From NCBI GenBank assembly GCA_025618425.1, contig CM046850.1:1625819-1689818 (forward strand): a DNA stretch of 64,000 nt, given 5' to 3'. How positions within the stretch are numbered: position 1 is the first letter of the stretch; each line of letters starts with the position of its first letter. Source of the DNA: Heliocidaris tuberculata. Lineage: Eukaryota; Echinodermata; Echinoidea; Camarodonta; Echinometridae. The notes beneath the pieces are model-generated. The model ran no database searches. It saw only the letters and a list, made by a program, of their open reading frames with translations, and had not been told where the DNA came from. Shown here piece after piece: positions 42,232 through 53,840 of this stretch. The translations under genes were made by a program, and so were the position numbers.

Positions 42232-44896
42232 CTCCTCTGAGGAGGCAGTAGCCGAAGGCTTGATTCCGTTAATTGCATGATTCGTAGGTGCTGCTCCCTG
42301 ATCGATTCTTCGATCATGCTGTCCTGTTGCATGGAGTGTAGCGTCAGAAGGTTCAGAAGAGACACTGTTAGATAGTAGACTGTCCCCATCTGCCAGTAGT
42401 AGGTGGCGGCCGACGCACGGCCATGCCGAAAAAGCGAACTTGGCCCTGGCTGATTGTTGGCATCTATTTCTGAGGCCTTCTGCTGTTGGTCACAGTTTGG
42501 ATAGCTGTTTGTCATGACTTCAGCAGATCTCTTGGAGATGGGCTTGCTGGGATGTCGGCTGATTGTTGGCTGATTGATGGCTTCTATTCCTGTGGCCTTC
42601 TGCTGTTGGTCATAGTTTGGAAAGTTGTTTGACATGACTTCAGCAGCCCTCTTGGAGATGGGCTTGCTAGGATGGGCCCTGTTCAGGTCATCATGCATTG
42701 GTTGGCTGGTTCTTCTGGAATGGTGTTCATCATCCTCCACAGTGTGCTGAACCATGTCGGGCTGGTGATGTAGTTTCATCCCTGGTTTGTGAGTTTGGGG
42801 TACATCAGCTGGGTGTTTATTCTGCCCTCTGTTTCCCCTACCACCCTTTTCACTTTCGACAGTGTTTGATGGGCCGCAGGGTCGGTGGTGATGCTTGTCT
42901 GTCACTGTGTTCAGCATGGCATCTCCAGGAGTATGATGGTACTTCTCTCGACTTTTCAGGCCATGGTTTGTGGTCCTGGAGCGTTTTGGTGATGCTACTT
43001 CATGGTTAGTCTCTGGTTCTTTTTGCAGTTGAGCGTTTCTGCTATCTTCATCTTGGACCTCTTCACTGACAGCTAGGCTTTCAAACCTGTTGTTGGTTGG
43101 GATGCTATACGGGTTTATCGGTGTTGGATGCCACTTGGTGCCTGGTGTTGGCTCACAGATTTGGAGTGCTGAGTAATGTGGGCTTGCTGTCCACGATGAT
43201 GGTAGTTGCGGGAGGGTGAGTCCATAGCTCGGAAGCTATGGCTGGAGCTGGTGGGTGATCCAGGTTGCAGATGGTGGCGGGACGGTGAACCCTGATGATG
43301 GTTGCTGGACTTGTGCTGATGGCTACTATTGGTGAAGAATCTACTTTTTTGCAGCCTTGGTTGTTGTGTTGCATTAGGTCTGATTGGACTTTGTGTTGGT
43401 GGTGTCTCAGCAGAAACATTTTCCTCATTGGCAAGACCTTGGAGGCCATGGGTTTTGCAAATGGTGGTTAAGAAGTCAGCTTGAAGCTGGACAGATCTCA
43501 GCTCAGCTTCCTTCTTGAACAAGGAGTTCTGTAATGTGGTTATCTCCTTGTCCTTTCTTTCAAGCAGGGCCTTGTCACAGTCTCGTAGGTCATGAAGGCT
43601 CTTTAACTCCCTCCGGAGCTGCCGCGTCTGGTTGAGGAGTTGCTCATTCTCCATTAATATGACTGCGTTTATGTTGCCTTTTTCTTTTAAGTCTTTTTTG
43701 AGCTCTTGCATCTGCTTGGAAGTCTCGCATTCGCAGCCTTTTGATGCGGGTTTCTCATTGGTAGTTGCGTTAGGGACGCTTTTATCAGTTGGATTCCTCT
43801 GTGTTTCATCTTCCAGCAAGGAGATGTGATGTTCTGGACACTCATCTCTGTGGCTGCTTTCACCATGTTCCCGAGGAGCTTTGTTTGCATCTTCGTCATA
43901 TATTTCTGGTCCAGGTGCTTTGGGATGGTTTTCCTTGAGGGCAGCTCTTGCAGAAGATGCTTGTGTGCCTTCATCTTGACTGTTGAAACTATCCAAGTTC
44001 TCCACCTTGTGAGATGACACCTTTCCATTGCGCTGGGATGGCAAACTGCATACATGTAGAAGCCCATTGATGGCGGAACGTGGACTAGCAGGTAAGGGAC
44101 CAACATCACTGGGACATGTCAGGAATACTTGCCCTGTTTGTGATTGTTCCTCTGCTCCGTCTTCACTGAGATATTGGCTGGGTGAGGTATCTTCTTGCGA
44201 CAGCAGCGTTAGGGTACATGGCTTATTCGCATTGCAGGCAGAGCAGGTGAATGGGGCACCTTTGTCTACTATTAGTTCTGCTAGATTCTGATCCTGTAAC
44301 CCTGTGCATTCGAAGTGGGTCCATGTGTCGCATGCGTGACACTGAATTGTACTGAAACATGCATGTGTGTTACAGATGGGACATTGCAATTTCCGTTCCT
44401 CAGGGGAACACTGGCATACCTTGACAGTGCTAAGACTCTTACGTGAGGTGCTGCCTAACCTGTTAATTTCATCAAAGAGGCAGTTTAAGCTTCTTTTGAC
44501 CGAGGAATCTGCAGTGACATCATTGTCTTCTTGAAAGAGGAATGACTTGAGTTCTGTGATTAGCTGAAATTGCTTACCACTTATAAACATACGGTGAATT
44601 TCATCAAAAAAGAAGAGGGATAGCTTTTTTGTCTTTCCTGCATCACCGCCTTTCTTTTTGTTGAAGATCTCAAAGCCACTGCTCACTTTACCGATTACCG
44701 GCACTGCTACATGTGCAGGGTTAAATGTTGGATGTTTCTCTAAGGTGTCACATACAACTTTTTTGATTTTCATAAACAGAGGTTTTTCAAAGGCTACATT
44801 GATAAATTTGTAACCCCCTTTGAATTGACCTTCGGAAGAGATGTCAAAGGCCTGGGGCTCTTCTGTAGATGAAGTGGTGGTCATTAGCAATGACAT
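42228..44896 (-). pseudogene. LINE ORF1: PHD finger and coiled coil, one frameshift
   Basis: I start at MSLLMTTTSSTEEP (44896); upstream codons are low-complexity leader. The frame has a folded N-terminal region (KGGYKFINVAFEKPLFMKI), then a C4HC3 PHD-type finger (CPICNTHACFSTIQCHAC, THFEC, FTCSAC) and a coiled coil (KEITTLQNSLFKKEAELRSV). It stops at 43115. Another frame, open from about 43165 to 42228, continues naturally (PTNNRFESLAVSEEVQDEDS), so one frameshift near 43.12-43.17 kb probably splits one ~890-residue protein. The second part contains a 40-residue tandem duplication. The TAA at 42228-42230 lies inside the ORF2 frame. Likely an RNA-binding partner of ORF2. Confidence 0.7.
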
Positions 44897-45480
44897 TGTT
44901 TGGATAAGAAGCAGATGATAAATTATAATCAGATTTAAAAAAAAACAACCAAAAAAAAAAAAACAAAAAAAAAACAAAAAACTACAGTCACAGTGTTTGA
45001 CAGGACCACAGAGGTTTGAAGGGTAACACAGATAAACAGTATGATAGCACGGATTAACGGTTACGTTTGTACAAAGCGTGGGTAGCACAGACGAACAGTT
45101 ACGTTGCACAAGGTAGCGAAGACAGCTACGTTACCACTAAGTCCACAGTACAGGTGACAGCTACATGTAGACGTTGACAGTTGACAGCAGAAAGAGACAG
45201 ACAACAATGTTTCCAGCAGGGTGACAAACAGGAACACACATGCACCAGGTAACAGATACAAGTCACAAACACATTATACTGACTTGAAAATTTGCAAGTG
45301 GCGAAGCTTCCCTTCCCTTCCACTTGGTTGCACCGTTAGTAGTCTAGATTTACCACTTAACAGAGTTGGAAACCAAGAAGCCAGCTGGCTAAGTTGACAG
45401 CCCCACCATTAATTAGCAGTAATATTCTGGTGCTGTATTCTGTATGGTTGTGCTGTGTGAAGTCAGGCAGAATGCAGAAC
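44897..45480. other. 5' leader of the PHD LINE
   Basis: An A-run with scattered C (44936-44980), then imprecise short repeats built on GTTACGTTTGTACAAAGCG and GTAGCACAGACGAACAGTTA. This is the likely 5' UTR of the element. Confidence 0.45.
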
Positions 45481-45922
45481 TAGGCCTCCACTGGTGATAT
45501 GTAATTTACAGTATCACCTGACACCAATGAAGATATGTGGGACTAGCTGGACTGAATGCCAGAAAGCCCAAATTCTAAGGGTCCAAAACTTTTCGAGATT
45601 TGCACTTTCAGGAATCAGAGTTCAAGTATGGTGTTTTCTGGCTAAGCTGTCTTCAACATTAACCAAAAAGAAAACAATTTTGGTACCGAAATTTATCAAG
45701 TTTAAGCGCTAATTCTGCAGCAGATTTGGAACGCAGCCTTCACACAATCATCGCAACACCTCTCTTCTCCCTTTCATAGCAGCAGCACCCACATACTGCA
45801 ATGTATTAAATGCGACGCGATCGACGATGCATATCGCATGCATGCAATTTGTATGTACTGTACACACATAGTTGACTATGGTTTCCCGATCGAGCTTACA
45901 AATACTACGTACATTCTAAGGT

Positions 45923-46440
45923 TGATTTTGGACGTGAGTGATATTATTTAGAACTAAAAAACTGTTAGAAACTCTATTTATGGACTTCCTTTGACCCATT
46001 TTCTCTGTATAGTCAACAACTGATGGAATTCTTCTCTTTTTAGACTCCATCACGGCGGCGCTGCACTGTGAGCTGAGCAGTATCAGCGCTGCAGCCTTGG
46101 CTGCGTGATATGAACTCCGGGGGAGGAGATCACGGAGAGACCAGGGGTAAATGACTAACTGAGCAGCTTATTTGGAGATGTCCAAGGTTGACTTTGGACA
46201 TGAGTGACATTTATGAGAACAAAAAAAGTTGCAGTATATAGTATTTGTGGACTTTGTTTGTCCCTATTTTCTCCGTAATTAGTTAAAAACTGATGCCATT
46301 CTTCTCTACAATATAAAGCTGGTACTCTGTCACGGCAACGCCAGCACTCTGAGGCTGAGCTGTTGTAAGGGTTGGCTGGCTGAACTCCACGGGAGGAGTC
46401 CGGCAGTAAATGCTTTACAGAGCTGCTTATTTCAAGATTG
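45923..46440 (-). repeat. Two diverged tandem units, ~260 bp, upstream of the PHD LINE
   Basis: Both units share GGTTGA-TTTGGAC-TGAGTGA, TGGACTT, CATTCTTCTCT, GTCACGGC-like and GGGAGGAG, and GAGC-GCTTATTT at their ends (first ~45923-46178, second ~46179-46440). They lie 1 kb upstream of ORF1, where some LINEs carry promoter monomers. Confidence 0.6.
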
Positions 46441-47300
46441 GAAACAGTTTACTTATCATCTTTTTTAAAAATTATTATTACTGCAGTTAAAATTTGATGA
46501 TAAATTCATCTTACCGTATGAGAAGATTCTACATATATCCGTTGAAGAATTAATCGAGTATATTCATATGCTGAAGGCATGGGCGTAGATAGCGGGGGCG
46601 GGTGGCTGAATTCAATATAAGTTTAATAAACCAAAATTTGAAACTAATTTTTCACTACATTTTTTTGCACTCGAATCCCGTGGATTTTCCACGGGCGCTG
46701 CTAGTTATTGTTTATTGTATAGCGAGGACACCGGCGCATTGAATAAATATGCAGTTTATTACATTACTTACATACATAACAACATATAATTTTTTTTTCT
46801 TTTTTGGTCTGCACACGACTACATGTACATGACTGTAGTTTTCAAGCTGATGTGTCTATATATATATATGGTGAGTATTTGTGTACTTAAATGTGAATGT
46901 GGTGAAAGCTGAATGCTATATTTCCTTATCAGCCTTATTTACCTCTTTTGCTATGCAATATGTGATTCGGATTGACTTCTAATTCGCTATAATTATGCTG
47001 ATCGAGTATGAAAAGTTTTGCTAGTCTATACACCAGCCAACATGGTAACCATAATAATAATCTAATTTTAGATGCGTCGTAGTAGGATTTCAACCGTCAA
47101 AGTGCCTAGATTCAAATCCTAGAAACACAACTTTCCTTCGCCAAACAAATGTATATACTATGTATAAATATATTTTTATGTATGTATATTTTAATGGATG
47201 GTGTAGTTGGGAGACACACAACAATGAGGTTTATTCCGTCATAATAGAGACTGGTGTATTAGGGAGACACGAGGACAAATAAGACAAAAACTGTCTCCCT
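46441..47300. other. Unassigned spacer
   Basis: A short hairpin CCCGTGGATTTTCCACGGG lies at about 46678-46696. No gene. Confidence 0.4.
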
Positions 47301-47317
47301 ATATACACCACATATGG

Positions 47318-47318
<1 letters not shown>

Positions 47319-47408
<90 letters not shown>
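47319..47408. repeat. (GT)n then (AT)n microsatellite
   Basis: GT dinucleotides followed by AT dinucleotides, the same layout as at 35811, ahead of repeat block B1. Confidence 0.9.
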
Positions 47409-47411
<3 letters not shown>

Positions 47412-47665
47412 TATATATTCAAAGGAGATGTTAATGCATTTTTGCCAATGATAGGGAGAGGGAGAGAGACTCGAGGGGCAAAGAGAGAGAGAAGGGAAAA
47501 GAAAGAGAGGAGAAGAGAGGGAGGGAGAGACAGAAGGAGAGAGGAAGAGAGAGAGGGAAAGAGAGAGGGAGGGAGGGAGAAAAAGAGAAATAGTGGGTTA
47601 AGTGGGATATACATAAACATGTATGTATGCAATCGACATCCTGAAATACGTAGTTTCCGCTAACA
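47412..47665 (+). repeat. Dispersed repeat block B1 (GA-rich)
   Basis: Counterpart of 36265-36521: GTTAATGCATTTTTGCC, GA-rich core, GAGAAATAGTGGGTTAAG, ACATAAACATGTATGTATGC, GTAGTTTCCGC. Frames on both strands are repeat translations. Confidence 0.8.
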
Positions 47666-47679
47666 ATTATTATGCAGTA

Positions 47680-47940
47680 GGAGACCAGGGATTACGTAAG
47701 GTGGAGGGCTTCAAAAATTATAAAATTTAAGATTATACATTCAGGAAATGTGAATTGTGAATTGTGAATTCAGGAAATGTTTGTCTTAACAAGCTGTGCT
47801 TCAACCAAGGTCTCCTCGTCTTTCTTTATTCTAAATTGTGTGCTATAGAATAAGACGATACTTTTCTGTACTGTTATACTCTATATTTTGTTATATGTGA
47901 TTTCTGAAAGACAAATGTAACTTGAACTTGAACTTGAACT
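47680..47940 (+). repeat. LINE 3'-UTR-like fragment with (CTTGAA)n tail
   Basis: Ends ACAAATGTAACTTGAACTTG with further CTTGAA units, a CR1/L2-style tail. No coding remnant is visible. It sits between blocks B1 and B2 at the place where the minus-strand LINE fragment sits in copy A. Confidence 0.45.
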
Positions 47941-48013
47941 ATGTGAGCTTCCCATTATTTTTTCCGGCACATTGTTAAGGGCTATAATAAATGCATTCAT
48001 TCGACCTCTAACC
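47941..48013 (+). repeat. Dispersed repeat block B2, left part
   Basis: GTGAGCTTCCCATTATTTTT, CACATTGTTAAGGG and AATGCATTCATTCGACC match 37401-37450 and 37930-37945. The block is interrupted by the hAT-like element and resumes at 49979. Confidence 0.75.
48006..48013 (+). repeat. Left 8-bp target duplication CTCTAACC
   Basis: Identical to 49979-49986 on the other side of the hAT-like element. Confidence 0.75.
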
Positions 48014-49978
48014 CACAGAACTCCTAAAGACGTAGAAGGCTCGTGCGGGTGCGAAATTGTAGCCATCGCTCGTACGTGATCACGTGATATCCGCCATCTT
48101 GGTTAGTCCTTCGCTCTCCAGACTCATGCAGTTCGTCGCGTCAACGACATTCAGTATAAAATGTTTGATCGTTGGAATATAACACTAGGGTGATATAAAA
48201 TCTTACTGAAATTGCTCGATTTTGTTAATGCTAGTAGTGAAATGAACCAAGAAAAAAAAAGAGAGGGAAATTTCTCTTGTAATACATGAAATAAATTGCC
48301 AGTGTTATCAAATGTTGCTTCTAGCATTTCCATGCTTAGTTACAGAAGTGCAGTCATCATCCACTCTTGTTGCTCATTTTGATAATTTTTCTGTACTATT
48401 TACTATTTCAAACAATTTTGGTGACTGAAATGACAAGAAAATCAAATTATGTGGCCATTTGCCCTCGCCGTTCTTATTGAAAGCGGAAATTTATATTATT
48501 GTATTCATCTCCTGACTATGCAAGTCTTTTACATGTAAGAGTTTGATACAAAGTGTGCTCATTTCAGTACGTTGCAATATACATGCATAGCCCTCAAGAA
48601 AATTCTTGTTTTTACAGATCATTGTTATGATCCAGACATATGTGTTTTGTTGAAAGTCGGTAGGATATAGATTTCCACTCTAAATAAGAACACTAAAAAT
48701 ACATCAAGTCCAACGAAGCGCTTGTCACAACTGCCGAATCGGAAGAAATAGGCCTATTTAATCATTTATCTTTGCCCAGCCGATCAACTACAAACAAGTC
48801 AGTACAATTCTAATTTGATGCAAAGAACTCGACAGCAAAATCAACTTTAGGGCAATTTCAATACCCTGTTCGGATTACGTAATACGTCATTGTAATGTTC
48901 GCTCATTTCAATAGGCAATGGACATGGTTATTGAAATTGCCTTAAGTTGCTTTTTCGACTAATTCTTTGCCAAAATGGTATTTAACACGTGAAATTTGCA
49001 GAAATATTTCTTATTGTACATATAAAACACTCAAAATCACAATTTATTGCACAAGTGTTGTACTTGTATTCAAAATCACCGGCAGTCCCCAAAATAGTGG
49101 TAGAAGTTGAGGTTCTATGATGATTATGCTTTACTCGATACAGTCCTGACTTATATAAGGATTATCATCAAAGATAAAAGAAACATGGCAGAAGCATGTT
49201 GAACAAACCCTTAAATCAAAACAAATTTGTAGGCCTTTTTACACCAGATGACGCTGTACAAAAAGTATAACGTTATGCAAGTCATCTACATGATACAAAA
49301 GAGGAAGTATATATTTTTTTTAACGTGTAGGCCTATTATGAAAATGTATTTTGCTTTTTTTTCCGTGGGGGTGTCAAGGATGACGGTGAACAAATAAACT
49401 CAGGCTGCCTTCTTGAAAGAGAACTAAAAATGATATTGATAGAAAAAAAATCTGTTTGATATTATCTTGAACTTGAGAGAATAAAAAATTAACCTTTGTG
49501 TCTTAATTGAAAGAGAACCAACCCCCTCCCCCTTCCAAAAAAATGTACATGATATTAGTTTACGTTACTTATATATGAAAAGCAACTAAACTTCAGTGGA
49601 AAAGCCAACTTCAAAATTTCAAGTGAAGAAGGCACAAGGCCATTTATTTTGACAGAGAAGATCCGATATAATATAATATAAATAGGCATTGAGAAGCACA
49701 CGGTCTGGTGGCTGAAAAGATCGAGGACTAAGCAATATGGCGGCGTGTGCACTCGAGCGAATCCTCCAGCGGGTTTGATGGCTATACCGCGATCTGTGCA
49801 TTGGGAATGGGTATGAGCCTTCTACGTCTTTAGGAGTTCTGAGCAGCGTTTCATCAAACGGTCATAAGTACAAGTTCGCCGACATCCCATTGAAACACGT
49901 GTATCAAAATTAACATGCGTTTCAATGGGGTGTCGGCGAACATGTACTTATGACGGTTTGATGAAACGATGCCCTGTG
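48014..49978. mobile_element. Non-autonomous hAT-like element with nested foldback
   Basis: It is bounded by CACAG and CTGTG and flanked by perfect 8-bp copies of CTCTAACC. A perfect 27-bp inverted repeat (48016-48042 and 49815-49841, beginning CAGAACTCCTAAAGACG) lies just inside, and weaker similarity (GCCATC, GCTCG, CCGCCAT, TTAGTCC) continues the arms to about 110 bp. The right end is longer than the left by the inserted foldback 49843-49972 plus a few bases. No transposase ORF. It interrupts repeat block B2, whose uninterrupted relative is at 37931. Confidence 0.75.
49843..49972. mobile_element. Foldback MITE nested in the hAT-like element
   Basis: Inverted arms GCGTTTCATCAAAC and GTTTGATGAAACG continue inward as CATAAGTACAAGTTCGCCGA / TCGGCGAACATGTACTTATG. 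The terminal motif is shared with elements at 1806 and 53841, though the arms differ. Confidence 0.75.
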
Positions 49979-50215
49979 CTCTAACCGTGTCACTGAAGTG
50001 CACATAATAATGTTCTCGCCGCAAAGCATTGCATTCGACACGGGCGAGATATATGATTACGATACATATTATAATGTGTGGATTCCTGTTTGCATGACCA
50101 AGATACATTCCCTGTACAGCATTCACTACACTGCCAACGTCAACAGGACTGTCTGTCTCGGTATGTTTGTATACACATATTAAGCTCATCGTAGATGTTG
50201 TGTGGTAAGCTAAAT
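49979..50215 (+). repeat. Dispersed repeat block B2, right part
   Basis: Starts with the second CTCTAACC, then GTGTCACTGAAG and AATGTTCTCGCCGCAAAGC through ACCAAGATACATTCCCTGTA to AAGCTCATCGTAGATG. Counterpart of 37955-38180. Confidence 0.8.
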
Positions 50216-50486
50216 CATTAATCGATTTCCACCGCCATGTACAATACTTTCTCCGAAGAAATATTAAGATGGTGATTTGTTATTGTCCGCGCGCTTGCGA
50301 TCAACAGAACAGATCGAGGCGGAACTGCATGGAGTTCGCTCGCTTGCACGATGAAACGTCATGCACACGAATGTCGGATAAAACATGAAAATAATGTTCA
50401 AGGAGCAGCTAATTTTTAAGCAAAACCAATCGGTCTATGTCAGAGCCATGCCTCGATTACAATTTATGCAAGGAATAGTATATTAT

Positions 50487-50755
50487 CAGGGGCGGCGCTA
50501 CAGGGGGGGGGGCAGAGGGGGCGACCGCCTCCCTATGATTTTTCAAGTAGTGAAAAAAGAAAAAAAAAGAAGAAAAAAGAAGAAAAGGAGGAAGAAAAGG
50601 GAAGAAAAGGGAAGAAAGAAGAAAGAGGAGTATTAAAAAGAGAGGTCTTAAACATATAACTCTATATTACCCCTGTTATTTAATGGAGAAAAAAATATGA
50701 CGTCATCTTTAGGTCGTCTTGCCCCTCCTATCAAAATACCCTGGCGCCGCCCCTG
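50487..50755. mobile_element. hAT-like MITE, termini CAGGGGCGGCGC, copy 2
   Basis: CAGGGGCGGCGCTACAGGG at one end and CCTGGCGCCGCCCCTG at the other, flanked by perfect TATATTAT duplications (50479-50486 and 50756-50763). The interior matches 17676-17940 in inverted orientation. The GA-rich 83-residue frame over it is not a gene. Confidence 0.85.
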
Positions 50756-50763
50756 TATATTAT

Positions 50764-50990
50764 TAAAGGCTAAGTCCACACTAATATCAAGATGATTTAA
50801 ATAAATAGAGTAAAATTAAACAAGCATAAAAATGAGTGAAAATTTGACTGAAATCGGATGTAAGATAAGAAAGTTACGGCATTTTGACATTTTGCATTAT
50901 TTCATGAAACAGTGATATGCATAACACGGGCAGTATGCAAATGAGTAAACCGAAGATGTCACACACTCACTTTTCCTTATGTATTTTATT
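50764..50990 (+). repeat. Partial foldback-family copy (left arm)
   Basis: TAAAGGCTAAGTCCACACTA, then TGAAATCGGATGTAAGATAA and GAAAGTTACGGC resemble the left arm of the TTAA-flanked foldback at 56434. The partner arm is not found nearby. Confidence 0.4.
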
Positions 50991-51244
50991 ATATGAATTT
51001 CAAATATTTCAAATATATATCACTTGCCCAATGAAACGCATGCTCACGAATGTCGGATAAAATATGAAAATAACGTTTTAGGAGCTGCTAATTTTTAAGC
51101 AAAACCAATCGGTCTATGTCAGAGCCATGCCTCGATTTATATGCGAGGAATAGTATATCATTATGTATACCTGCATACTCACTACTATCTTCTATACAAT
51201 TCAGTGTTTAAACCTATACCACTCTCGAATATCCGTGCATCAAC

Positions 51245-51300
51245 CAGGGGCGGCGGAGCGTCTTTCACAGGGGGGGGGGGGGAGGCACAAGGAAAAAAAG
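51245..51300. repeat. Possible solitary hAT-MITE end
   Basis: CAGGGGCGGCGGAGCG followed by a G-run resembles the terminus of the MITEs at 17676 and 50487. No second end or duplication is visible. Confidence 0.3.
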
Positions 51301-51423
51301 GGGCACCTACAAAGGGTGAATTCAAAGCGAAAAGAAGGACAATTTTGTGACATTGGTATTACCCTACAGTCTAATTAATACATTATTAAGCATCATCTTT
51401 TAATTGTTTCTAATTAATGATGC

Positions 51424-51645
51424 ATGACAAATGGAGGAGCTGACCGCCAATATGTCACAATCGACTCACCACATTACCAATTTGAGATTCGCATTGATTT
51501 AGTGATCTCATTTACAAACATCCATAACTTTCTTATTCCTTGTCTGATTTCTTTCAAACTTTTATCATATACTGTTTTTCATATTTTTTCTACTTTCACA
51601 CAAATCATCTTATTACCAAGGCCGGATTGCCCTTTAAGAGGAACT
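51424..51645 (-). repeat. Partial foldback-family copy (right arm)
   Basis: ACATCCATAACTTTCTTATT, CTTGTCTGATTTCTTTCAAA, CACAAATCATCTTATTACCA and GATTGCCCTTTAA match the right arm of 56434-57017. The left arm is absent. Confidence 0.55.
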
Positions 51646-53840
51646 CAAGTGCGTATTTGAAGTATTAAACATTTTTTTTGTTGTGAAGAACACTAAATCC
51701 ATCCACGTAAAGGTGAATTATAAATATTCCAATTTTACCAGCATGGCAGCCGTTGATAGCTTGAACCAGTTTTGCTTCAATATCAAGAATATAAAGTACA
51801 TGATTGTATATTTTAAGAGCACTAAAACAAATAATCGGCACATCATTACAAATTTATCACGTCTGAATTAATCACCAATTATATTATGCAAGCACGAACC
51901 CTAACAAGGGCGTCAACAGCTTCCGAAAAGTGTGTGTGTGTGTGGGGGGGGGGGGGACACTGAGCGAGGGAGGTGTGGAAGGGGGATGCCCTCCCTCCCA
52001 CGGTAGGGACTTTTTGAAGTTTTGCCATCGAAAATAGGCCTTTTAATGCACTGTGTAGCAAAAATCAAGCCAATTGTATCATGTTGTTAAAAGCTTATGC
52101 AGTGGATTCTCATTATAACAAGCAGTAATATTACAAGCTCTCATAAGTAGAAAGGAATTTCGAAATCACAAATTTCAGATAACCTTGTTGTTACTCTGAT
52201 GGAGCAAGGTTTCGATATAAATCAAAAATTACAGCGAGGTAATTACCCCGGAACTTCAGAACTTCTCGAAAATCTGCCTACGACGGTCCTCTGATTTGAT
52301 GAAATCCTCGGCAATTCTTTGAGGGCTCAATTCTTATGCCTATGCTGCGTACGCAGGACTGCACCCGATAGCGCTGCGCAAGGCCTATAATTAGGCCCAG
52401 GCCCCCCTCAGGCCTGACGCGGCGGCCGACTATAGGCGAGATCTAGAATAAAATTTGCAACTCGATCGAACGGCGCGCCGCGCCGCGCCGTGGCAGTGCT
52501 GCATGGGGAGGGAAGAGGATTGGGATGATTTCAACAAGGCAACAAATGTCAACAAGGGCGGTTGAACATTTATATTTGAGTATTTCTCAAACTCAAGGCA
52601 TGCAAAAGAACAAGATGGAAGTGCTTTTCAGGTTTTTAGTAATGGGTTTGAACTCGAAAAGTGGGGGGGGGGGGAACAAATGATATGATGTCCCCCCCCC
52701 ACTTTTAAAAGTGGGGGGGGGGGGGGACATTTCCCCCCTGTCCCCCACCTGTTTACGTCCTTGAACCCTAATGTGACTAAGAATAATTATTGCATCCTGA
52801 GAAGTCCAGGTTCCTAATGGTTATACATGTATTATTCAGGATCAGCTTTTGTACAGTTCATACAGTTCATACGACCATCTTCGACTGACAAGGGATTGTA
52901 CCTGCAAACTAATCACCAGTGGCATAGACATTGAGGGGTAACCGGTCATACTAGTTGGACAAAAGGCAAATTATTAAGGTCATATTATTAGAGGGACGGT
53001 GTGGGTGTGACGGTGTGACCCTATGACCTATATGGTCATAGGGTCTTTTCTTCACTTTCCCGTTTTCCCTCTTCCTTCCAACTCTCCCTTTACCTCTCAG
53101 TCTATTTCCTTTGTTTCTTGTTTTGGTGTTTTTTCTTTTTGTCATTTGATAAGGGGATGAGCACATGCCCCCTTTAGCTACGCCATTGGCAATCACAATG
53201 AAGTTAGGAGGTAAAGTTCACTTTTCAATGACCAGGTTTAACCTTCCCCGATGGTGTCACCATGCAGGTTCCCTGTTGTCACTAATATTTAAAGGCGTAA
53301 CACATGACCGTTATCGGAGTCGAAAATTACCCCCTATTGTGCATTTCTTTCCAGAACATTTCCCACAAAATTTAATATGACCCCTTTTTTGTGTGTAAGA
53401 CATACACAAAATGGGCTCTGAATAAAATACTATTTTTGGATTATATGGAGTACACATTCACAAAAAGGTAGGCCTACCTGATTTCCGCAAAGACGGGTAT
53501 TAGCAGTTTTGTGAACATCATGGTGAAAGGCCCTTTTTGTGAAGTTTTTCTTGCTTTTATAATCAAAGCACCTTCCCTTTCCTGTCAAATCATTTCATTG
53601 TTGTGAACATCACCCCCTTTTATGCGAAATTTCTAGCTACTATCATACGTACATGAATATGAAGCAATACCACCAGGGAACCTTCTTTTTAGGCTATGAT
53701 ATGGGGTCGACACGTGCAATGGAGATATTGATACACTGGACAAATATTGATACAGCGTTATTGATTTTCATATGTGTAATGAAAGCCCAACCGTCAGACA
53801 AATATCATTACGTCCCGGCTGACAGATAAATGAACGCCCA
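51646..53840. other. Unassigned stretch with G/C homopolymer palindrome
   Basis: Includes a G-run at 51943-51957 and a threefold alternating AAAAGTGGGG / CCCCACTTTT palindrome at 52657-52729. Short frames (52951-53196 minus, 53165-53380 plus) show no recognisable domains. Confidence 0.4.

Larger units (their letters stand above)
38240..46440 (-). mobile_element. Full-length non-LTR retrotransposon with PHD-finger ORF1
   Basis: The minus-strand order is tandem 5' region (45923-46440), ORF1 (44896-42228, one frameshift), ORF2 (to 38815) and a GC-rich 3' region (38815 to about 38260). PHD-type ORF1 proteins and an APE-RT ORF2 with post-RT CCHC knuckle place it in the CR1/L2/I/jockey assemblage; clade uncertain. 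The 3' boundary is set loosely at the T-run near 38227-38243. The 5' boundary is uncertain. Confidence 0.65.

Noticed and set aside
47085..47130. T-arm-like CCTAGATTCAAATCCTAG
   Set aside because: No acceptor, D-arm or anticodon arm can be assembled around it; too weak for a tRNA.
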